Source: an uncultured Lachnospiraceae bacterium
GTDB taxonomy: Bacteria > Bacillota > Clostridia > Lachnospirales > Lachnospiraceae
Assembly (NCBI GenBank): GCA_947593735.1
Contig: CANQDT010000010.1
Location: 1 to 64,000, forward strand
DNA length: 64,000 bases
Direction: 5' to 3'
Shown here: positions 26,766 to 35,379 of the stretch, piece after piece
How positions within the stretch are numbered: the stretch's first letter is position 1
Layout of the letters: each line of letters opens with the position of its first letter
Notes under the pieces: generated by a model
Database searches by the model: none
Seen by the model: only the letters and a program-made list of their open reading frames with translations
What the model was told of the DNA's origin: nothing
Program-made: the position numbers and the translations under genes

Positions 26766-29015
26766 ATGGCAGAACAGATTATCCGAACCGAATATTCGGA
26801 TGTAATGCAGAAATCCTATATTGATTATTCGATGAGCGTGATCACATCCCGCGCTGTGCCGGATGTCCGGGACGGGCTCAAGCCGGTGCAGCGGCGGGTG
26901 CTGTACGCGATGAATGAACTCGGGCTCAATTATGACAGGCCGCACAGGAAGTCGGCGCGTATCGTCGGGGATACGATGGGAAAATATCATCCCCACGGGG
27001 ACAGCTCGATCTACGAAGCGCTCGTTGTTCTGGAGCAGGATTTTAAAAAAGGAATGGCGCTTGTGGATGGGCATGGGAATTTCGGCTCGATCGAGGGGGA
27101 CGGCGCCGCGGCGATGCGGTATACGGAAGCCAAATTAAAGAAATTTACCCAGGACGTCTACCTCGCGGATCTGGACAAGGACGTCGTTGATTTTGTTCCG
27201 AATTTTGACGAAACAGAAAAAGAACCGGCGGTTCTGCCTGTGCGCGTGCCGAATGTCCTGATCAACGGCGCGGAGGGGATTGCCGTCGGAATGACGACGA
27301 ACATCCCGCCGCACAATCTGGCGGAAGTTTTGCAGGCGGTAAAAGCCTATATGGACCGGAAATCCATCACCACGGAAGAATTGCTGGAATATGTGAAGGG
27401 ACCGGATTTTCCGACCGGCGGGCTTGTCGTGAATAAAAGTGAGCTGATTGATATTTATGAGACCGGTTCCGGACGGCTCCGGCTGCGCGGGAAAGTGGAA
27501 TATGAGCCGGCAAGGCGCAGGGGGGATAAGGACAAGCTCGTTATCACGGAAATCCCCTATACGATGATCGGGACGAATATCGGCAAATTCATATCGGACG
27601 TCGTTGCGCTGATCGAATCGAAAAAGACGTCGGATATCGTGGATATTTCTAATGAATCGTCCAAAGAAGGCATCCGCATTGTGCTGGAATTAAAGAAAAA
27701 CGCCGATGTGGAAAAGCTCACTAATATGCTGTACAAAAAAACGAGGCTGGAAGATACGTTCAGCGTCAATATGCTTGTGATCGCGGACGGCCGTCCGGAA
27801 GTGCTCGGCTTGAAAGGGATCATCGAGCAGTATGTGAAGTTCCAGTTTGAACTCGCGACCCGCAAATACCGGACGCTGCTCCGGCGGGATCTTGAGCAGA
27901 AAGAAATAAAAGAAGGGCTGATCCAGGCGTGCGACCGGATCGACCTGATCATCGAGATTTTGCGCGGCAGCCAGAATATGAAAATGGCGAAGGAATGTCT
28001 GATACACGGGCAGACCGAAGGGATCCGGTTCCGGTCGGAGAAGTCGGAACAGGAAGCGCGAGAGCTTCGCTTTACGGAAAAGCAGGCGACGGCGATCCTG
28101 CAGTTGCGCCTGTACCGCCTGATCGGTCTGGAGATCCTGCAGCTTGAGAAAGAGTATGAAGAACTTCTCGCGCAGATCGCGGAATATGAGAAGCTGCTGT
28201 CCGACCCGAAAGCGATGGCAAAAGCGGTGAAGCGGGATCTGAACGCGATCATAAAAGAGTATGGCGTTCCGCGGAAAACGGTGATCGAGGATGGAAAGGA
28301 AGCCGTTTATGTGGAAAATGAGATAGAGGAGCAGGAAGTGATCTTCCTGATGGACCGCTTCGGCTACGCGAAAACGATCGACCCTGCGGCTTATGACAGA
28401 AACCGGGAGGCGGCGGAAAAAGAATTTAAAGTCAGCTTTTCCTGTATGAATACGGACAGGATATGTATTTTTACCGATATCGGCGCGATGCACCAGGTAA
28501 AGGTGAAAGACGTCCCGTTCGGGCGGTTCCGGGATAAGGGCGTCCCGATCGATAACCTGTGCAATTATGACAGCAGGGAAGAGTCGATCATATCCCTTAT
28601 GCCGGGCAACGCGATGCCGCTGAAAAAGCTGCTGTTTACGACGGCGAACGGATTGATGAAGCAGGTTCCCGCTTCTGAATTTGCGGTGAGCAAGCGGACG
28701 GTTGCCGCGACGGGACTCAAAGGGGACGACCGTGTGGTCGGCGTCCATCTTCTGGATCCGGATATCCCGGACGACAATGTTGTCCTGATCACCGAAGAGG
28801 GATACTATCTGCGCTTCCGTTTGTCGGAGATACCGGATAAGAAAAAAACGGCGGCAGGCGTACGGGGCATCCGGCTCGGGGATACGGATCATGTCGCTCA
28901 TGTATTTTTGCTGAAACATCAGAAAATGGAGGAACTGCCATATAAGAAAGCAACGGTACATTATACGAAAGTAAAACTTGCCAGACGCGACGGCAAAGGA
29001 ACAAAGCTCCGGTAA
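26766..29015 (+). CDS. parC: type IIA DNA topoisomerase cleavage subunit (topoisomerase IV A type)
   Basis: The 749-residue protein has the GyrA/ParC breakage-reunion domain: RAVPDVRDGLKPVQRR, HPHGDSSIYEAL (quinolone region with Ser and Glu at the two usual positions) and the catalytic Tyr in AAAMRYTEAK near residue 120. A coiled-coil gate and a C-terminal beta-pinwheel follow (about 490-740). Where gyrases carry the GyrA box in the first blade (QRRGGRG-like) this protein has AYDRNREAAEKEF, so it should not wrap DNA as gyrase does. It is therefore probably topoisomerase IV, which decatenates chromosomes. AAGGAG precedes the ATG. Confidence 0.85.
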   Translation: MAEQIIRTEYSDVMQKSYIDYSMSVITSRAVPDVRDGLKPVQRRVLYAMNELGLNYDRPHRKSARIVGDTMGKYHPHGDSSIYEALVVLEQDFKKGMALVDGHGNFGSIEGDGAAAMRYTEAKLKKFTQDVYLADLDKDVVDFVPNFDETEKEPAVLPVRVPNVLINGAEGIAVGMTTNIPPHNLAEVLQAVKAYMDRKSITTEELLEYVKGPDFPTGGLVVNKSELIDIYETGSGRLRLRGKVEYEPARRRGDKDKLVITEIPYTMIGTNIGKFISDVVALIESKKTSDIVDISNESSKEGIRIVLELKKNADVEKLTNMLYKKTRLEDTFSVNMLVIADGRPEVLGLKGIIEQYVKFQFELATRKYRTLLRRDLEQKEIKEGLIQACDRIDLIIEILRGSQNMKMAKECLIHGQTEGIRFRSEKSEQEARELRFTEKQATAILQLRLYRLIGLEILQLEKEYEELLAQIAEYEKLLSDPKAMAKAVKRDLNAIIKEYGVPRKTVIEDGKEAVYVENEIEEQEVIFLMDRFGYAKTIDPAAYDRNREAAEKEFKVSFSCMNTDRICIFTDIGAMHQVKVKDVPFGRFRDKGVPIDNLCNYDSREESIISLMPGNAMPLKKLLFTTANGLMKQVPASEFAVSKRTVAATGLKGDDRVVGVHLLDPDIPDDNVVLITEEGYYLRFRLSEIPDKKKTAAGVRGIRLGDTDHVAHVFLLKHQKMEELPYKKATVHYTKVKLARRDGKGTKLR

Positions 29016-29042
29016 TGGAACCGGGACAGACGGATAAAAAGA

Positions 29043-29089
29043 GGGCGTCCCAAAAGCCATTGGAATGAAATCAGGCTTTTGGGACGCCC
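29043..29089. terminator. bidirectional terminator between parC and trx
   Basis: A 16-bp perfect stem (GGGCGTCCCAAAAGCC and its complement) around a 15-base loop lies between convergent genes. AAAAAGA on the left gives a T run on the minus strand, so it best serves the thioredoxin operon; the plus-strand side has only TT. Confidence 0.85.
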
Positions 29090-29130
29090 TTCCGCGTGAA
29101 AACGCGCTGCATCCGGGATCCGGCTGCGGA

Positions 29131-29439
29131 TTACAGCCCCAGCTGTTTGCAGATGGTAGCCTTATCCGCGTAGCCAACCATTTGGGACTCCAGTTTTCCA
29201 TCACGGAACAGGAGAAGGGCTGGGATGCTGGATATCCGGTACCGGATCGCGAGATCAGCCGATTCGTCAACATTTACTTTTGCAACCAGAAGTTCGGGAT
29301 GCTCCGCTTCGATCTCCTCGAGAACCGGGGCGAGCATCTGGCATGGCGCGCACCATGTGGCCCAAAAGTCGACAAGGACCGGTTTATCTGACTGTAATAC
29401 CGTTGGATCAAAGGTTTGTGCCGTAATATGTTCCATCAT
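29131..29439 (-). CDS. trxA: thioredoxin
   Basis: The 102-residue protein has the thioredoxin fold with the active site WCAPC (residues 29-33; the usual Gly-Pro is Ala-Pro here) and the cis-proline in ISSIPALLLF. It reduces protein disulfides in the cytoplasm. Its ATG overlaps the TGA of the upstream FTR-like gene (ATGA), so translation is probably coupled, and the reductase-like protein may be its electron donor. AAGGAG lies before the ATG inside the upstream gene. Confidence 0.92.
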   Translation of the reverse strand: MMEHITAQTFDPTVLQSDKPVLVDFWATWCAPCQMLAPVLEEIEAEHPELLVAKVNVDESADLAIRYRISSIPALLLFRDGKLESQMVGYADKATICKQLGL

Positions 29440-29636
29440 TCTTTCTCCTTATAATATAACATACAGTGACAGTAACCTTCAAAATCCGGATCTGCGATCT
29501 GATCCCGAAATTCCTTGCACATACAGCGATTGTCCTCGATCTGTTCCAGTTTACAGGGACAGTAGCCTCCTTTTTTCTCAAGGCCTTCCTTCAGCTTTGC
29601 CACAACCGCGGCGTCTTCATTCAGTCGGATCTTCAC
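29436..29636 (-). CDS. ferredoxin-thioredoxin-reductase catalytic-chain-like protein
   Basis: About 66 residues. The cysteine pattern CPC-x9-CMCKEF-x11-GYCHC matches the catalytic beta chain of ferredoxin-thioredoxin reductase, which holds a [4Fe-4S] cluster next to a redox disulfide. The GTG at 29636 is chosen because AGAAGGG precedes it; a longer frame reaches a GTG at 29693. The gene ends in an ATGA overlap with thioredoxin, which supports a functional pair in which ferredoxin electrons reduce thioredoxin without NADPH. No variable subunit is encoded nearby. Start uncertain. Confidence 0.75.
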   Translation of the reverse strand: MKIRLNEDAAVVAKLKEGLEKKGGYCPCKLEQIEDNRCMCKEFRDQIADPDFEGYCHCMLYYKEKE

Positions 29637-29711
29637 AGCAGTCACCCTTCTTTCCGTGTTATGCCACAGTTCTATTATGAACTTGGAAAACACGGTTTGT
29701 CAAGGACAGTC

Positions 29712-30146
29712 TTATTTTTTTGTTGCGCTGTCTTTCTTTCCTGTCGTATTGTCATGCGTTCCGGTAACGTCATCCACGCCGTCCGCGACGCTGTCTGCCA
29801 CATCGTCCACACCGTCCGCGACACCATTCGCGACGTCGGACGCGCCGTTTGCGACTCCGTTCGCGACATCAGACGCGCCGTTGCCGATATCATCGGCGGC
29901 GTTCTGATCCCGATCCGTGCCGTTCGTATTATCGTCCCGGTTCGCGTCGTTCAGGCTGTCGTTGCGGTCCCCGTTCATCGTCGCGTCGTTGATCAGGTCG
30001 TCGTCATTCTGTTCCCTGTCGTCCTGATTTGTGGTGGAATGGTTGCCAGTTTTTTCGTCATCCATGCCGCAGCCGGCAAACAGAACCGATACGGACATAA
30101 GTACCAGCGCGAACATGGCATATACTTTTCTTCTTGTTTTCATCAT
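29712..30146 (-). CDS. low-complexity lipoprotein
   Basis: The 144-residue protein has lipobox LFAGC (Cys26), an Asn/Asp-rich linker, and repeats of the type DVANGVADGVDDVADSVADG (about 85-130) that could form an acidic amphipathic helix. AAGGAG lies before the ATG. No enzymatic motif is visible. The repeats are also evident in the DNA (TTCGCGAC units), so copy number may vary between strains. It is transcribed away from dhuI; function unknown. Confidence 0.65.
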   Translation of the reverse strand: MMKTRRKVYAMFALVLMSVSVLFAGCGMDDEKTGNHSTTNQDDREQNDDDLINDATMNGDRNDSLNDANRDDNTNGTDRDQNAADDIGNGASDVANGVANGASDVANGVADGVDDVADSVADGVDDVTGTHDNTTGKKDSATKK

Positions 30147-30227
30147 TCAATCTCCTTTGCTGTTTTTGTTTGAACAGGGATAGTATGCGCGGTTGTTGAA
30201 AAAACAATTCTTTTTTTGAGAAAATAA

Positions 30228-30256
30228 TTGAAAACGGCTGGAAAAAATTATATAAT
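30228..30256 (+). promoter_or_regulatory. promoter of dhuI-dhuD
   Basis: TTGAAA, 17 bases, TATAAT, about 45 bases before the dhuI start codon. Confidence 0.75.
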
Positions 30257-30303
30257 GAAACAAGCAACGAAATGACAGCGATTGCTGAGAAGGAGAAAAG
30301 AAA

Positions 30304-30942
30304 ATGAGAATTGCTTTGATCAATGAAAACAGCCAGGCTGCCAAAAATGGCATGATTTTTGAACAGCTGAAGGCGGTGGCGGAGCCGAAAGGACATGAGG
30401 TCGTCAATTATGGAATGTATACAGCGGACCAGGATAACCAGCTGACGTATCCGATGGTTGGGCTTCTGACCGCGATCCTGATCAATTCGGGAGCCGCGGA
30501 TTTTGTTGTGACAGGATGTGGAACCGGGGAAGGCGCGATGCTCGCGTGCAACATTTATCCGAATGTGCTGTGCGGTCATGTCGTCGACGCGTCGGACGCG
30601 TATCTGTTTACCCAGATCAACGACGGAAACGCGATCGCGATCCCGTTTGCCAAAGGATTTGGCTGGGGCGCGGAGCTGAACCTGCGCTACATCTTTGAAC
30701 AGCTTCTTGCCTGTCCGGGCGGCGGCGGGTATCCGCCGGAGCGCGTGGTGCCGGAGCAGGCGAACAAGAAGGTGCTGGACGGTCTGAAAGAGATCACCCA
30801 TGTTGACATGATGACGATCTTGAAAAATGTCGATCAGGAATTTTTAAAGACCACGATCGGCGGGCCGAACTTTGCGGAACTGTTCTTCCCGAATTGCAGG
30901 GACAGCGAGATGGCGGCGTATCTGAAATCGGTATTGGAATGA
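30304..30942 (+). CDS. dhuI: DhuI-type 4-deoxy-L-threo-5-hexosulose-uronate ketol-isomerase (RpiB/LacAB fold)
   Basis: The 212-residue protein is an RpiB/LacA/LacB-family isomerase: MRIALINENSQAAKN, VVTGCGTGEGAMLA and AIPFAKGFGWGAELNL. It closely resembles (by memory of the family) streptococcal DhuI, which isomerises the unsaturated uronate released by lyases and unsaturated glucuronyl hydrolases. The next gene, 30 bases on, encodes the matching reductase, the same order as in streptococci. GAAGGAG precedes the ATG. The locus also encodes KduI, an unrelated enzyme for the same step. Confidence 0.82.
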   Translation: MRIALINENSQAAKNGMIFEQLKAVAEPKGHEVVNYGMYTADQDNQLTYPMVGLLTAILINSGAADFVVTGCGTGEGAMLACNIYPNVLCGHVVDASDAYLFTQINDGNAIAIPFAKGFGWGAELNLRYIFEQLLACPGGGGYPPERVVPEQANKKVLDGLKEITHVDMMTILKNVDQEFLKTTIGGPNFAELFFPNCRDSEMAAYLKSVLE

Positions 30943-30972
30943 CACGAAACAGGAAATAAGGAGGAGAAGCAG

Positions 30973-31773
30973 ATGGACGTATCAAAATTTTCATTGGAAG
31001 GAAAAATCGCGCTGGTGACTGGCGCGTCTTATGGGATCGGATTCGCGATCGCGAGCGCGTATGCGCAGTGCGGCGCAACGATCGTTTTTAACGATATCAA
31101 ACAGGAATTGGTGGATAAAGGACTGGCAGCATATAAGGAAGCGGGGATTGAGGCGCACGGATATGTATGCGATGTGACGAACGAAGAACAGGTTGCGCAG
31201 TTTATCGCCAAAGTGGAAGAGGAAGTCGGCGTGATCGATATTCTTGTCAACAACGCCGGTATCATCAAACGGATCCCGATGTGCGAGATGACGGCGGCGG
31301 AGTTCCGCCAGGTGATCGACATTGACTTAAACGGGCCGTTTATTATGGCGAAAGCGGTCATTCCGTCCATGATTCGGAAAGGGCATGGCAAGATCATCAA
31401 CATCTGCTCTATGATGAGCGAGCTTGGCAGGGAGACCGTATCCGCGTATGCGGCGGCGAAAGGCGGCTTAAAGATGCTGACCAGGAATATCTGCTCCGAG
31501 TACGGCGCGTACAACATTCAGTGCAACGGCATCGGGCCGGGTTATATCGCGACCCCGCAGACCGCTCCGCTCCGTGAGATACAGCCGGATGGATCCAAAC
31601 ATCCGTTCGATCAGTTTATTCTTGCGAAAACCCCTGCCAATCGCTGGGGAGTTCCGGAGGATCTGGCGGGTCCGGCGGTATTCCTTGCTTCGGAAGCGTC
31701 TGATTTTGTCAACGGGCATATTTTGTATGTCGATGGCGGAATCCTTGCTTACATTGGAAAACAGCCGAGCTGA
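30973..31773 (+). CDS. dhuD: DhuD/KduD-type SDR dehydrogenase
   Basis: The 266-residue short-chain dehydrogenase has a nucleotide-binding TGASYGIG (about 16-23), NNAG, the catalytic Ser in ICSMMSE and Tyr/Lys in YAAAK. The close match to gluconate-5-dehydrogenase/DhuD proteins and the position after dhuI indicate NAD(P)H reduction of the 5-keto-4-deoxyuronate-derived diketo acid to 2-keto-3-deoxygluconate. The KDG kinase and aldolase that would complete the path are not in this window. TAAGGAGG precedes the ATG; a terminator follows. Confidence 0.85.
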   Translation: MDVSKFSLEGKIALVTGASYGIGFAIASAYAQCGATIVFNDIKQELVDKGLAAYKEAGIEAHGYVCDVTNEEQVAQFIAKVEEEVGVIDILVNNAGIIKRIPMCEMTAAEFRQVIDIDLNGPFIMAKAVIPSMIRKGHGKIINICSMMSELGRETVSAYAAAKGGLKMLTRNICSEYGAYNIQCNGIGPGYIATPQTAPLREIQPDGSKHPFDQFILAKTPANRWGVPEDLAGPAVFLASEASDFVNGHILYVDGGILAYIGKQPS

Positions 31774-31821
31774 TCGGATAAGGACGGGAAAGCAGAGAAG
31801 AAACAGGATTTGTTTTCGGAG

Positions 31822-31858
31822 GGCGGAGCCATTTTGTAAGGCTCCGTCTTCTTTTTTT
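31822..31858 (+). terminator. terminator after dhuI-dhuD
   Basis: A nine-pair stem (GGCGGAGCC with GGCTCCGTC, one G-U) and a nine-base loop are followed by TTCTTTTTTT. Confidence 0.88.
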
Positions 31859-32018
31859 GCCCGGAGCCGCGTTTGGCTGATTATGTCTGAATACTACAAA
31901 AGAATGTCCGAACAGACAAAGAAATTTCACCGCGGATATGCCATAATGATCCTGCCGACGCCAGGAGCCGCGGCAGATGCGGCGGGCGCGAGATCGTTCG
32001 GAAAAGGAGAAGAAAAGG

Positions 32019-33626
32019 ATGAAACAGGAACAGATACAGATTGACGCGGGAAAACGGGGAACGGTGCTTCCCCATTTCTGGAGCAGATGCATTGGGGCGG
32101 GCCGCGCGAATGAAGGGCTGCGGGCTGCGTGGCAGCGGCAGCTGAAAGCCGTGCATGAGGAGTGCGGGTTTGAGTATATCCGGTTTCACGGATTGCTGTG
32201 CGACGATATGGTTGTATATTGGGAGGAACAGGGAGAACCGGTTTATAACTGGTCCTATATAGATGAATTATTTGATTTTCTTGTCGAAATCGGAATGAAG
32301 CCGTTTGTGGAATTTGGATTCATGCCGGAAGCGCTTGCAAGCGGAACAGGGACGCAATTCTGGTGGAAAGGCAATATCACGCCGCCGAAGGACTACGGGA
32401 AATGGGCGGATCTTCTGAAAGCGGCAGTCGAACATTGGATAGACAGGTACGGGATCGACGAAGTAAGGACCTGGTATTTCGAGATCTGGAACGAGCCGGA
32501 TCTGTGGGCGTTCTGGAACGGGACCAGAAGCCAGTATTTTGAATTGTACCGTGTTTCCGTGACGGCGATCAAGTCGGTGGACGGACGGCTCCGTGTCGGC
32601 GGTCCGGCAACGAGTAATTTTGTTCCGGACGGGCGGTTTGACGGGGAAACGGAGGACTTTTCCAAACATAAGACGTTTTTGGTGGAAGACCTGAATACGT
32701 TGGAGTGGAAAGGCGTCTGGATTCAGGAGTTCCTGGATTACTGCGCGGCGCGTTTGCTTCCGGTTGATTTTGTATCGACGCATCCGTACCCGACGGATTT
32801 TGCCCTGGACGGGCAGGATGTGCCGGAGGGTCAACCGGCGGAACTGCGCGGCCGTTCCCGCAGCAGGGACTGTCTCAGGGACGATCTGGAATGGCTGAAA
32901 AAAACGGTGCAGAGCAGCGCGTATCCGGATGCGCAGATTCATCTGACCGAATGGAGCTCCAGCCCGACGTCGCGGGATTACAGCCACGATTATCTTCCGG
33001 CGGCTGATTATATCATCAAATCGAATCTGGATAATACGGGCATGACGGATTCGCTTTCCTACTGGGTCTTTACGGATATCTTTGAAGAAGCGGGAGGACC
33101 TCCGCAGGCGTTTCACGGAGGATTCGGACTGGTCAATATGCAGGGAATACGGAAACCGGCGTTCCATGCTTACCGGATGCTGCACGGGCTTGGAACGGAG
33201 GAGCTTGACCGGGGCAGGGAATATATTGTCACGAAACGCGAGGATGGCGGGATTTCCGCTTTGATCTATAATTACGCGGATGAACTTCTCGATTCGGTGC
33301 CGATCTCAGAATACCCGGATCATGCGAAAGCGCGGCAGATTCAGGATATGGGCTGCGAAAAGGAACTGACCCTGACGATTACGGGACTTCCGGCGGGCGC
33401 GAAGCTGCAGCTTGAGGTGCTGGACGCGGAACATGGCTGTGCCGCGGAAGCGTGGAGACAGATGGGCTATCCGCGCAATCTCACAAAAGAACAGGTGGAA
33501 CAGCTGAAAGAAGCGTCCGCCAATACAAAAAAGACGGAATATACCGCGGACAAAGACGGGACGGCGGTCATCCGGGCAACCATCGGGAAATGGGGCGTCG
33601 CGGCGCTGACGCAGAAAAAATCCTGA
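32019..33626 (+). CDS. glycoside hydrolase family 39 enzyme (beta-xylosidase type)
   Basis: The 535-residue protein has no signal peptide. The N-terminal TIM barrel carries the GH39 acid/base in WYFEIWNEPDLWAFW and the nucleophile in HLTEWSSSP. A C-terminal beta domain begins near residue 400. FEYIRFHGLLCDDM and the size match bacterial GH39 beta-xylosidases; the family also includes alpha-L-iduronidases, which a uronate locus would suit. The ATG at 32019 is preceded by AAAAGGAGAAG. It is followed by a second putative xylosidase (GH43), so xylose-containing side chains are the simplest reading. Confidence 0.85.
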   Translation: MKQEQIQIDAGKRGTVLPHFWSRCIGAGRANEGLRAAWQRQLKAVHEECGFEYIRFHGLLCDDMVVYWEEQGEPVYNWSYIDELFDFLVEIGMKPFVEFGFMPEALASGTGTQFWWKGNITPPKDYGKWADLLKAAVEHWIDRYGIDEVRTWYFEIWNEPDLWAFWNGTRSQYFELYRVSVTAIKSVDGRLRVGGPATSNFVPDGRFDGETEDFSKHKTFLVEDLNTLEWKGVWIQEFLDYCAARLLPVDFVSTHPYPTDFALDGQDVPEGQPAELRGRSRSRDCLRDDLEWLKKTVQSSAYPDAQIHLTEWSSSPTSRDYSHDYLPAADYIIKSNLDNTGMTDSLSYWVFTDIFEEAGGPPQAFHGGFGLVNMQGIRKPAFHAYRMLHGLGTEELDRGREYIVTKREDGGISALIYNYADELLDSVPISEYPDHAKARQIQDMGCEKELTLTITGLPAGAKLQLEVLDAEHGCAAEAWRQMGYPRNLTKEQVEQLKEASANTKKTEYTADKDGTAVIRATIGKWGVAALTQKKS

Positions 33627-33672
33627 CTTCCCTTTTCGTAAAATAAGCGAATTTCAATACTAAACTGTGCAG

Positions 33673-33701
33673 TTGGTCAAAAAACAGAATTGTGGTATAA
33701 T
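33673..33701 (+). promoter_or_regulatory. promoter of the second GH43 gene
   Basis: TTGGTC, 17 bases, TATAAT. The -10 box runs into copy B of the 32-bp repeat, so the transcript would start inside that repeat. Confidence 0.6.
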
Positions 33702-33728
33702 AGGAACACTTGGCGAGGTCTTATCGAG
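33697..33728 (+). repeat. 32-bp element, copy B (copy A at 7430-7461)
   Basis: It is near-identical to copy A. Here it starts within a TATAAT box and is followed by about 65 bases with GAGCTTAGCGGTAAGG before the GH43 ribosome site. Both copies lie in leaders of otherwise unrelated genes. Confidence 0.7.
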
Positions 33729-33795
33729 CCTGGTGAGAATATATGCCTGAGCTTAGCGGTAAGGTATAATGGGGAAAATGAAAAGGAGAAACAGT

Positions 33796-35379
33796 ATGAT
33801 TCAGAATCCTATATTACGCGGCTTTCATCCCGATGCCAGTTTTCTGAGAGTGGGGGATACTTATTATGTTGCGACGTCGACGTTTGAATGGACGCCGGGC
33901 GTGATGATCTATGAATCGCACGATCTGATCGACTGGACGCTCGTCTGCCGGCCGCTCCGGTCGGAACGCCAGATCAGTATGATCGGGAACCGCAATTCCG
34001 GAGGGGTCTGGGCGCCGCATCTGTCCCATGACGGTGAAAAGTTCTGGCTGATGATCACGGATGTGAAGACGGATCAGATGTTTAAAGATACGCTGAATTA
34101 TGTGATGACGTGCGACACGATCGACGGGGAATGGAGCGATCCTGTTTATATCAACAGTTCCGGCTTTGATCCGGCGTTGTTTCATGATGACGACGGAAAG
34201 AAATATGTGATGAATATGCTGTGGGACTACCGCCCATGGAAACCGAATTTCAACGGCGTGATCGCGCAGGAATTTGACCCTGTCGCCGGAACGTTAGTCG
34301 GGGAACGGTTTTATCTGCTCGAGAAAGGAAGCGGGCTTGGCGTTACGGAAGGACCGCAGATCTTCAAAAAGGACGGATATTATTATCTGCTCTGTGCCGA
34401 GGGCGGGACCGGATACAACCACGCGTCTACGATATGGAGAGGAAAGGATATCCACGGACCGTACGAGATATCCCCGTATTCCCCGTTGATCACGAGCCTG
34501 CCTTATCCGGACAGCCCCCTGCAAAAATGCGGGCATGCCAGCTTTGTGGAAACGCCGGATGGGGAATGGTACATATCCTTTATCTGCGGCAGACCGCTTC
34601 AGCGACGCGGCAACTGTGTGCTCGGCAGGGAAACCGGTATGGCAAAGATCGAGTGGGTGGACGGATGGCCGAAGCTCGCGTGCGGGGGAAATCTGCCGCA
34701 GGTTGAGATCGATCCGCCCAAATCGGCGGGCAAGATAGTGCAGAAGCTGGACTACAGTTCTTACGCGGAATTTGATTCCCCGGAGCTTCCTGATTATTTC
34801 ATGAGGCTGAAGACGGATCTGTACGATCATATTTCGCTGACGGAGCGACCCGGATATCTGCGCCTTTACGGGGAACAGTGCATTGCGTCCCTGCACCGGC
34901 AGACGATGGTCGCGCGTCGCTGGCAGAGCTATACGTTCCGGGCGGAGACGGCGATGCAGTTTGCGCCGGAGAATTTTCAGCAGATGGCGGGGCTGGTCCT
35001 CTATTATACGACGGAAAACTGGATGTATGCCTATGTATCGTATGAGGAGGGCGTCGGTCGGATTTTGAATCTTCTGACCTGCGATCTGAGAATTTCCAAA
35101 GCGCCGGCGCAGTTCGTCACGATTCCGGAAGAAGTGGAGACGATCTATCTTGCGGTGGATGTAGACAGGGAAAACGCGCAGTTTTCGTATTCTTTCGATG
35201 GAAAAGACTATTGCGGGCTCGGTCCTGTGCTGCCGGCTGATCATCTGTCCGATGATTATATCGAACAGAAGGATCTGGTCTTTACCGGGGCGTTTGTCGG
35301 CATGTGCGCCCAGGATATGGACCGGCAGAAGTCCTACGCGGATTTCGCGTATTTCCATTATATAGAAAAGGATCATTGA
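33796..35379 (+). CDS. glycoside hydrolase family 43 enzyme (beta-xylosidase, subfamily 11-like)
   Basis: The 527-residue protein has no signal peptide. The propeller has FHPDASF (base Asp), NSSGFDPALFHDDDG and the general acid Glu in VTEGPQIFKKDGYYY. The C-terminal beta-sandwich (about 325-527) completes the layout of typical 530-residue XynB-type beta-xylosidases. The ATG at 33796 is preceded by AAAAGGAG. Its 3' end overlaps the convergent PHP gene by seven bases. It would act on imported xylo-oligosaccharides or arabinosylated fragments. Confidence 0.9.
   Translation: MIQNPILRGFHPDASFLRVGDTYYVATSTFEWTPGVMIYESHDLIDWTLVCRPLRSERQISMIGNRNSGGVWAPHLSHDGEKFWLMITDVKTDQMFKDTLNYVMTCDTIDGEWSDPVYINSSGFDPALFHDDDGKKYVMNMLWDYRPWKPNFNGVIAQEFDPVAGTLVGERFYLLEKGSGLGVTEGPQIFKKDGYYYLLCAEGGTGYNHASTIWRGKDIHGPYEISPYSPLITSLPYPDSPLQKCGHASFVETPDGEWYISFICGRPLQRRGNCVLGRETGMAKIEWVDGWPKLACGGNLPQVEIDPPKSAGKIVQKLDYSSYAEFDSPELPDYFMRLKTDLYDHISLTERPGYLRLYGEQCIASLHRQTMVARRWQSYTFRAETAMQFAPENFQQMAGLVLYYTTENWMYAYVSYEEGVGRILNLLTCDLRISKAPAQFVTIPEEVETIYLAVDVDRENAQFSYSFDGKDYCGLGPVLPADHLSDDYIEQKDLVFTGAFVGMCAQDMDRQKSYADFAYFHYIEKDH

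Noticed and set aside
24828..29015. Calling the topoisomerase pair gyrB-gyrA
   Set aside because: The A subunit lacks a recognisable GyrA box and the origin-region genes (dnaA, dnaN, recF) are absent, so topoisomerase IV is the better call, though not proven.
29466..30173. 235-residue plus-strand frame over the FTR-like and lipoprotein genes
   Set aside because: It runs antisense to two better-supported genes with ribosome sites. Its Val/Arg repeats are the mirror of the lipoprotein repeat region.
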